This document shows positions 55,376-64,000 of a DNA stretch of 64,000 nt, piece by piece. Position 1 is the first letter of the stretch; each line of letters starts with the position of its first letter. The notes beneath the pieces are model-generated. The model did not search any database. It worked only from the letters and a program-made list of their open reading frames with translations, and was not told where the DNA came from. The stretch lies in the NCBI GenBank assembly GCA_027574665.1, contig CM050690.1:68119433-68183432 (forward strand). The letters are read 5' to 3'. The DNA comes from Rhynochetos jubatus (taxonomy: Eukaryota; Chordata; Aves; Eurypygiformes; Rhynochetidae). Position numbers and translations under genes: made by a program.

Positions 55376-58300
55376 GAAAACAAATTGCTGCAATTAAGGG
55401 TCAGCCACCTCACTGCTGTCAAGGCAGTCTCAAAAATTAAACAAGTGGAGTACCCAATATACTGACTGCATTGCTGAAATTGGTTTTGCATCAGCTTTCA
55501 AAAAGAGAAAAACAGCCTAGAGCATTTACCTGAATATTACCAGCATCTATACTCCTTACGCTTTCAGCTTCTATTCCCACTGTCAGATAGCTATGCTTCA
55601 CTGTTCCAATTTTATTTTTCAAATGCAGCCCTGCAAATGATTGCCATTTTCACACCTAGGCAAGCAATGCACTGCTTTTAGTATTTCCTTTACCACCACC
55701 TCCATAATCATCTTTCATTATGTCAAGAACTAGTGAAGAAGCCTGGAGTCTGAGTTGATAAATGCCATTGATCAATTTTGAAAACATTTCCAAACCAAAA
55801 CCTTCTTTAGGTATAGGATTAAGTGATGAACTAAATTTATTTTACAGCATTTACTGTATCTACTTATGAATTGTTAGAATAACAACAGGCCTGTCACGGG
55901 ATGTAAGCATTAAAGTGGCATTAAAAAAAATATCAAATGAAACGTAGTGGATAATATCTCATAAGGACTTTTCATACAAAGGATCTTATCAGCACTTATC
56001 TTCAACTAATTTTAAATATCAAGTCAAGATACTTTGGTACATACAGTCATTGAAGGCACAGTTCTGACACCCTAGCTCACCCCCAGTAGTATCTTACTTC
56101 CTAAGACTATTGAGCCTTTTTCAACAGCTGCATGCAATTTCTCGTGTCAGAAACTCACTCCATAAGCTCTTCAGCAAATAACAACAACAAATGAAATGGA
56201 AGCAGAGTTTCATGTATTAGTTTGCAGCATATTAGTATTCTTTTTATGTAACAGCAGTCATACCAGTTTAGAAATAGTAATCTGAATAACAGATCTGAAA
56301 GAATAGCTATTTTATTTATATTCAGACACAAATACAGCTTAAAAAAGAAAAAGAGTAACAAAAAGAAGCAGTGGTAACAGTCACTGGCATGAGCCGTGGC
56401 TGTCACTCAGCAGCACTCTCTCTGCAAAACAGCCTGGTGGCAGAGATGCATTTATAAATTCTTGAACTCTCATGTTGTGTCTGTGCTGCCCTGATGAATG
56501 CAAATGGCTGCACTCAGATCTCAGAGCCACACTGGAGACCATGGTGTGAAGCTCACTCCTGGGACAGCTGAGGGTGAAAAAGATCATCAATTTTGCCACA
56601 TCCATGCGAATTGTGTCAAGCAAAGGGACATTTTTCCTTTCACTGGTAAGAAGGTAATTAGTAAACAAGCTGCTCTTCTCATTCTCTACCTCCAGACAGA
56701 TGTGTCATAACCCCATGTGTCATTTTGTTCTTTAGGAATGATAGTCAGCACATTGTGTGCTGATCACCTCTGTTAAAAGCTAAACCATGTCTTTAAGGCA
56801 CAGCTGAGCCCTGGGAGTTGAATGTGATAGATGTTTGCTGTTCTGGACTGCATGCAATGCAGCAGGCACAATCCTGGCACTCGCTAAGAAGAATAGCTGC
56901 TTTACTTGGGCTCTGGGGATGATGTGAATTTGCATGGCCTTTCTGCACAGCAACAGAGGACAAGGAGCTTCCAGAAACCACAGGACCCCCACTGCAGTTC
57001 AGTGAGGTGGCAGGTTATAAGCATGCAAAAACACAACTGTGCTTTGTTTTCAACATGCACCTTGGGTCAGATCCATTAAAAGGACTTAAATGTTGGTGAT
57101 TACCCAACTTTCAAAGAGATGGGACACCCTAAATTAATATCCTTGTCGAAGGAATCACTACTTGCATGTACCACACAGATGGAATGCAGATGCTCAACCC
57201 TCCATGGCAAACTCAGCAGCTTTTTGCCAGCTAGAGAAATCCTGAGCACCTACTCTGCTGAGGCTGGGCTTACTCACAGCCTCACACTTGACACAAATCA
57301 TCAGCCTCGTTTTCCACCCCACTTGCCTCACATGCAGGACCCATTAAAGTGTATCTTCTTCAAGAAGTGTAAGGGAATAGGCTTTCCAGACAAAACATCA
57401 GCAGGAGAAAAAGGAGTGTTCTCTGTTTTAATCATAAGTTGAAACTGAATGTCCTTGGTGATCGCTTTCTTATCTGTCAAACAAGATTTTAATGTACAAG
57501 TCTCATAGTGTTGCTCTAACTGCTCAAAAACAGCTTGGAGTGGGTCTCTCCCACCCCTCCAGTTGAAGCTGTTCCACTTTCACTGAGTAAATAATGACCC
57601 ACCAGGTGACAGTAAAACAAAGACTTGGTGTTTGCAGCACCCTGCTGGGTGAAAAGGTATGGGTCACAGGCCCTGCTTCAATAAAGACCTATGAAAATAC
57701 CCTGAACAAGCAGCATAGTCTTCCCAAACACTCACTCTCCTCTGGCCCAGGCAATCTTTGCTTGAAGGACTTAGTCCAGAAGGACTCCAGAGTCAGTCCC
57801 TGCACACTGCAGTCACACAAAGGCAAAACTCTTACTCAGAATACTTTAGTCCACAGGCTAATGGCCATGGGTCAAAACACTTCCCAACACAGAGGAGACC
57901 AATTTCTGACCCCTCAGGAGAAGACACTGTATGCAGTACCACCAGGTCCAATCTGGGTGCTCTGAACACCAAGGCCATCACACCTCAGGCAGCTCAGGTC
58001 ACTCGCTGCTGCCTCACTCTCTTCTTTCTCGACGCACCTTCCCCCGCATCCCCCCGCCATCCAGTCCCACCATCTCGCTGACGGCAGCTTTGGTACCTTC
58101 CTGATTCCTCTGTGCACTGACTTAGCACACAGATGTGGCAGCCTGGGGGAGCAGGGCCAGATTCATGATCGGTTTATGACCTAGCTCAATTTAGAGAGCT
58201 TTGACTAACGCTGGAGCAGGCGCAAGACACAGGGTAGAAGCGTGCAGTCTGGGGGGCAGACCTCTGGTAACTGCCACCGGAACTGTTAAGCAGAAGACTA

Positions 58301-59460
58301 CACGAAGTTGCTGGTTTTCTATTTTGTAACACCTGGCTCACCTGCTCTGCTGCATTCAGCAGGTGAGTGGGTCCTTAGTGGAGTAAGACATTTTCTAGCA
58401 AACTCTGTTTAGTTAGTGTTTGGTTGTTTGGGTTTTGGGGTTTTTTTCAGCCAAAGACATAATTTTCTTCTCTGGATTACCTTACGTGGTTTTCTGCCTT
58501 GTGGCTTAGCTAATCTTATTTTAGGGGTGACTAAAACCAGCACACAAGCGTAAGCCTGTGCATTTCAACAGGAAATAGTTTGCCTGTAGTTGAGGTACCA
58601 CTATACCAGCCTGACACCCCCCAAATGCCCAATGCTCTGCTAGTATCAGGATTTTCTGTGGATGGCTACTAGCAAGGCCCTCCCATGAGGTCCTGGCCCC
58701 CTCCGAGACCCTTGTCTGAGGCTCATACCACATACAAAGAGGACCTACAGCCAGCTCAGAGGAATGGAGCTCGTATTCCCACAGAACAAACTTCTGACAA
58801 CCGGCAGAAGCTGTGCAAACCTGTACCAGCTCATTGTGAAACAGGATGCAGCAGTTTTGCCATTATTTTGTTGACATAATGGTTCCTTCCCAAAAAGACT
58901 CTCAGTTAATTTATACTGCCACATCCACTAAGACTTTCAGTGGCATCATCACTGTACCGTAGATTACTCAAATGAAACAGTCAAACGTTACACATGACAA
59001 CATCCAAAAATAATGCAGGTGAGCTGTGATTGTCTTGGTCACTTGAATGCCACAGGGCTTCGACAATCAGAATATTCCTAAATAACCACATCAAGGGAAA
59101 ATATGCTTAAACACAACAAAGATGGGGAATACTATTAAAGCTAAAGTAGGCAGAGCTTGTTTTATGAGATGTTAATTTGGCATAGCAAAGGTTTTGGGGA
59201 AACGGGGTGGAGGATTCTCAAACCACTGAGAAATTAGAAACCTCTCTGAGAGTGGCCATGCTGAAATCTTCTATTTCAACTAACTGCCGATATTAATGAG
59301 GCCCAGAGGGAGAAGGAAAATATGTTCTATCATTATCTTTTACTACAAACATGTACTAGCAAACATGTCTCTCAGATGAAGTAAGAGTCAGTTTATCTGG
59401 ATGGCCTTGTTCATTTTAGGACAACTAAGTGTTGTTTCTTCTACTTATTTTAAACCTACT

Positions 59461-59546
59461 AGGAAAAAAAAAAGAGAAAAGAAAAAAAGAAAAGAAGAAA
59501 GAAAAAAAGAAAAAAGAAAAAAAAGAAAAGAAAAAAAAAGAAAAAT
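59461..59546. repeat. Homopurine (A/G) low-complexity tract
   Basis: An unbroken run of 86 purines on the plus strand, made of A runs separated by single G residues. It is a simple-sequence repeat, and no poly-A retrotransposon end was recognised next to it. Confidence 0.9.
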
Positions 59547-60819
59547 AGGGGTGGAGGTGGTAGAAATCTAAAGAGACTGTCCCTGTACGAGACAGTGGAA
59601 AGAATTCTAATTAGAATATGCTTTTGCACAAATCCTTGTCTTAGAAAAGCATCACTTTTTCAGTGTAATTCAGCAGCTGTTTCCTTTTCTCATTCAGAGA
59701 GATAGCACTTAAAGGGGTAGCTACAGTAAGCCACAGATTAATAGGCATCTGGTGCTATTCCCAGGCTTCTAAGGCAAATAGTAATGTTCAGTCTTCAAAT
59801 ATATATAATTTTGAAGATTATAAACGAGGTATACTTTAAGGTTTTTGAAGAAAAACAATTACTATCAATAAACCTAGGAAGGAAAAATTGTTCCCTTGCT
59901 TAAAAAATAGCTTCAACTGTTTAGAACATTCTGGTTTTGTGTTATGTAAAAATATTTGATTCATGCTTATCTGCTATTTACAAAACCTTTATTAACTTCT
60001 TTATTCAGTAGTAGAGAAATTACATGGCATTTGACTGTAATCCAGCTCTTTATCTTGGATTGAAAAAGGGAAAGGTCAGAGGTACTAGCTTTTTATGTAC
60101 TTAGGTAATTTAATGGAAATATGCTGAGAAAAATTAAAGCACACTACAGGTAGCTCCTGAACTAGAGATGATCAAGTTTTTTAAATAAAACTTGTCAGAG
60201 TCTAATTCTACCCTATAAAATGACTCCATACTGTCTTTTAACCACTGAAGCAGATTTGCTCCATTTACAAGCAAAAGTATCTCCCCTCTATTAATAATCA
60301 GATAAACAAGTACCATACTTTTGCTTTTTAGCTTTTTGCTGCCACTAGTACCTGTTACTCAGGCCACCACATATCCATTTCCTTCGCCAGTTCTGGCAGA
60401 AGAAACTGCCTGAAAAGCACTTCCACCACCAGCTGGGGAAGAGAAGGCAGAACCTGCTTTGGCTGCAGAGCCAACGTAACTCTACGTGGCTGAAAACAGC
60501 TGGCACAGCCACTGAAAACGTCTGTCTGCAGAGGAACTTTTCAATACCTGTGTAAGAACAGCCTTGCTCAGCAGTACACTTACACTTCTATTGTTTTCTT
60601 ACATATGGAGGCAAAGGCATGGACCGTAGGTGCATGCAACAGCCCACCCGTTGGGTAAGGCTGGGCTCTGAGGTGATCAAGCCCTGGCATAAGCCGGATA
60701 CACACTGACACCAAAGGGACTCCACCCTCCTCAAGTCTGCTGCAGCCAAGTCTTTAGGGTCAGGTTGGTGTGACTTCCACGTATCTTAACATCCAAATAT
60801 TTAATTTAGGTAAACAAGT

Positions 60820-60844
60820 GGGGGGGGGGGGGGGGTGGGGTGGG
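60820..60844 (+). repeat. G-rich tract (G16, then G4 and G3)
   Basis: Sixteen Gs at 60820-60835, then T, GGGG, T, GGG. It meets the simple G-quadruplex pattern on the plus strand. The exact run length may be affected by sequencing error. Confidence 0.85.
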
Positions 60845-61689
60845 TGTGGTGTCAAAAACCAAACACAAAACCATCCAAACCAAACCAAGTTCCAGAAATT
60901 CATCAGAACTCAGTAAATCGCACAGCACTTGCGACAGCACAGGTTGTGAGAGCACGTCCCGCTGTGATGGGACTGAAAAGCCCCTCTAAGAAAAGGCAAG
61001 GTAGGTAGCTGCATCTGCTTGCGGAAAGTACAGACCCATGCATGGAAAACTGTCCGCTGCTGCCGCCCAGAGGTTTCAGTCTGACAGATTCCCCTTTTTC
61101 TTAAAAACACCTAGTTCCTGCTACCTTCCGTGTCAGCTAGCTCTGCTGCATCAGGTACAGAGTCTGCCAAAAGCCTGGTGTCCTGTCAGCAAGAGTGTTT
61201 ACAGTAACGTGAAATTTAATCTGTGCTGCAAAATCTGTATTATCACTATGGACTAAATGAATCTTCAATCTAATGCTACATTAATTACGCTGGAGATGAA
61301 TTTCTCCATTCCTTTTGTTTCTAAAAGACAGCTCCAATGACTAAAATGTTCCCCAAAAGTTGCTACACAAAAAGAGAAGTGATTCTAGGCAGAGCTCGAT
61401 GATAATATGTTTAATATTTGGTCTGCGTATTTCTACAACAGTTGAAGAAAAGAAAAATATCAACACTTAACACTAGATTAGTCAGGGAACATGAAAGTTC
61501 AAGATAAAGCTACCTTAACTGTAGTTTAAATAGATTGTTTTAGGTGTGTAGGGAGTATTTTCCAGGCTTTTACTGCCAGGATTTAATAGAAGCAATCAAA
61601 ACACAGGTCTCACCAAGTGTCATCCCACTTTGAGGCATGGCAGGCTTAAAATAATACTGATTTTCTGGGTATGTTTTTCCATGCAGTGC

Positions 61690-61800
61690 AGTGCATGAGA
61701 TGTGGTGCTTAGGGACACGGTTTAGTGGTGTACTTGACAGGGCTAGGTTAGGGGTTGATAATCTTCAAGGTCTTTTCTAACCTAAATGATTCTATGTTCC
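61690..61800 (+). mobile_element. CR1 LINE 3' fragment, plus strand
   Basis: GGGACACGGTTTAGTGGTG, ACTTGACAGGGCTAGGTTA, ATCTTCAAGGTCTTTTCTAA and CCTAAATGATTCTATG form the standard CR1 3' end. About 100 bp survives, with the degenerate tail at 61785-61799. Confidence 0.88.
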
Positions 61801-64000
61801 TCTAAATCCCCATGCACTGAAGACAGAACAGTGCCATTTTATACACAGATTTGAAATACACGTTTGACCATGCAGCTCGGTTAACCGGAACGATCAGCGT
61901 GATCCCCTGCGAAGGGAAGGTCTGCTCCTGACTGATGTCAGCCTTCTCACTGGCTTACTGTGCAACACTGCCGCTTGTGCTCTGGTGTCCAAGCAGGTTC
62001 CCCTTTGTTTAGTGAATCTTTTCAACTCACTGATAGAAATTAATTCAACAGCACTACACACAAATTTCTAACTGTTTTGTGAACTGAATCAGCGTAGCAA
62101 ATAGCCTGAACAGTACCTGTAAAGAGAGAAGTGCAGCATCTTCTGTTCGGAAGCAGGAGAAACACTACTGACTCATGTTGCAGCAGGCAAGCTGCTGGAT
62201 TCAAAATCACATTTATTAGGTCAATTGAGGGGCTGGAAGAGAAGATAGACACAAAAGGTTTTAAGCACAGTGTTGCTGCTTTCTCTCTTTCCCATCGCCC
62301 TCCACTACTTTTACATATCTGTAATACCGTGTTTACGCTTGCTCATCCCACTGCAATTAGCTTTGTCATTGCTCTTCAGAGGCATCTTTCCTTCTGCAAC
62401 AGGTTCTATTCCCCCAATCCTTTCCTCTTCCACTAAAGTGGAAGAGAGACCACTTCCTTACATGCCTACCTTCTTCCTGTGTTTCTCTCTGCACAATCAC
62501 CTCCACTCTTTGTTCAGATTCTACCACAAAGTTCACCCTCTGAATAAGTCAGATCCACTGTCTGTGATGAAGCTCATCGTGACAGACGCAGATTCACTGT
62601 TAGTGCGTTATCCAAAGGCACTTTGCACACCTGCCTGAAAACAAAATTTCACGTAGAAATATGGTTTCTGTTCGTGGTCCATCATGGAGAATCCCGAGTA
62701 AAACAGTGGTCAGTCCTGTGCTAACACAGCTTTCCCTTTGCAAAGATAAAATGCTTTAGGCATCATTCATAACCTTTAGTCTCCATTACTACACTTCTAT
62801 TATTAATAATAAAGTAATCTGAAAGATTGGTTTAATGAAACTTATGTTGCTGATCTCATTTTCACACACAAATCCCACCCCCTACCATTATATGGGAAAC
62901 CAGTTAGAAAGAACAGCAACAAAACAAAGCTTCCTTGGTATAGTAACCCAGTGCAAGTTCCCTGCCAGAAAGCAAGGCCTACAGACTGCAGCCATCACCG
63001 CCTGGGCAGCACTATGCTGCCTGAGAGCAGACAGCCCATGCACGAGTTTTCCACCTTAGCACATCATACCAAGATTAAAGGACAAAGCACGACCAACACC
63101 TGCAGCGAACGGGTGGTTTTAGACGAACTGTTAGGGTGCTTACTCCACTTGCTCTGTCAGTAAGCCGGTTCATCTCAGGGGATGGTTCCAACATGCACTT
63201 CCCAACACCCCAGCAGCAAACTGAGAAGGTGAATGCTCTGACAGTGCAAAGCTGAATCCTCACCTGTGAAAGCAAAGGTTCTCCCACTTGAGCATGACAC
63301 TGTGTAAGACAGGAAATACAACGTTGTGTTTGGCATCTCTCACTGATGAGGACATTTTAAAGGGAAACCGCTGGAGCTCCGTGAAGGCTGGCAAGTGGCA
63401 CCAGTTCTGGAAGGCAGACCCCCGTAGCTCCCTTGTGCCTGGGCCTTGGTTAATAAACTATCATGAAATTTGACATATAAAATTGGAATATAAAATTGGA
63501 AGGTCAATAATTCTTAAATCTTCTGAAATTATTCAGACATTTTTCAAATATGTATTTAAACTGGTACTGCCTGGTCTTGTCACTGACCACTATCAAAAAT
63601 CTTGGAATTTGAAACAGGCTCTAAATATTTTACCTCTTCAGATAAACAGGGGGGGGGGAGACAACCCAGGAAAAAAAATATTTTAGTTGAAAAACTGGTA
63701 GCACCAATTGTAAAACAGCCTCTGACAGTGTTTCAGCCACAGGAATTATTTTGGCTGCAATGAAAACTGGTGCTATCACCACACTGTGAAGACTTAAGAG
63801 CAGGTGTTGTGGTACCCGACCTCCTCCATTGAACTCAGTGGGAGCAGAAACTTCGAACAACGTCACACATTGAACCAATTGTCATATCCCCTTATTACCT
63901 TTTTCCACAAAAAATGTTTTATCAGGAATGCTTATGAATCAGTGCATCTTTAAAACAAAAAAGACCTGGTATTTTTTTTTCCCCACACGTATCTTGTTTA
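61801..64000. other. Intergenic sequence at the right end
   Basis: No gene or repeat recognised apart from a G10 run near 63650. Open stretches (up to 122 codons at 62270-62638) have no domain. Confidence 0.5.

Larger units (their letters stand above)
55376..61689. other. Intergenic sequence downstream of KCNV2
   Basis: No gene recognised on either strand. It holds the homopurine tract at 59461-59546 and the G-rich run at 60820-60844. A GC-richer stretch at about 57950-58300 contains no recognisable coding or repeat sequence. Confidence 0.5.

Noticed and set aside
55376-64000. Exons of PUM3, the next gene by synteny, on the minus strand
   Set aside because: No Pumilio-repeat or other conserved coding segment with splice sites was found. 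The gene probably lies further right.

Overview
This is a vertebrate, almost certainly avian, nuclear window. It carries the 3' part of the very-low-density lipoprotein receptor gene (VLDLR, + strand, exons 4-19 in human numbering, about 497-8232 plus 3'UTR) and, about 40 kb downstream on the same strand, the complete two-exon potassium channel gene KCNV2 (Kv8.2, coding 49292-50731 and 54750-55025). Both were recognised from their spliced translations, which follow the human proteins closely from memory. The bird assignment rests on the repeats: CR1 LINE fragments with the typical 3' ends, and solo LTRs of a common bird endogenous-retrovirus type. VLDLR-KCNV2 order and orientation match human 9p24. 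In birds this block is on the Z chromosome near DMRT1, so the window is probably sex-linked. The species cannot be named from the sequence.

Layout. 1-8.85 kb: VLDLR with compact introns, including a 77-nt GC-AG intron, the 84-nt O-linked-sugar cassette exon, and a 3'UTR with four Pumilio-type motifs. 8.86-49.2 kb: intergenic DNA without any supportable gene. It holds four solo LTRs (9.96-10.51 minus, 24.80-25.39 plus, 31.29-31.86 plus, about 38.83-39.78 plus) and CR1 pieces (14.13-15.05 plus, 18.73-18.91 minus, 32.03-33.86 plus with reverse-transcriptase remnants, 36.08-36.14 plus, 47.01-47.70 minus). It also holds homopolymers and a few GC-richer islands of unknown nature. 49.29-55.35 kb: KCNV2, with a 4-kb intron that contains a tRNA-derived SINE-like sequence. 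55.35-64.0 kb: intergenic, with a homopurine tract, a 16-G run and one short CR1 end (61.7 kb). The next gene expected from synteny (PUM3) was not found.

The two genes are not known to act together. VLDLR is an endocytic and Reelin receptor, and in hens it takes up yolk into oocytes. KCNV2 is an electrically silent Kv subunit of photoreceptors. Their adjacency is conserved synteny. I saw no sign of an undescribed gene system. The best leads are regulatory or splicing details (GC-AG intron, cassette exon, Pumilio cluster), a pore-mouth cysteine in KCNV2, the altered VLDLR C-terminus, and the SINE-like element.
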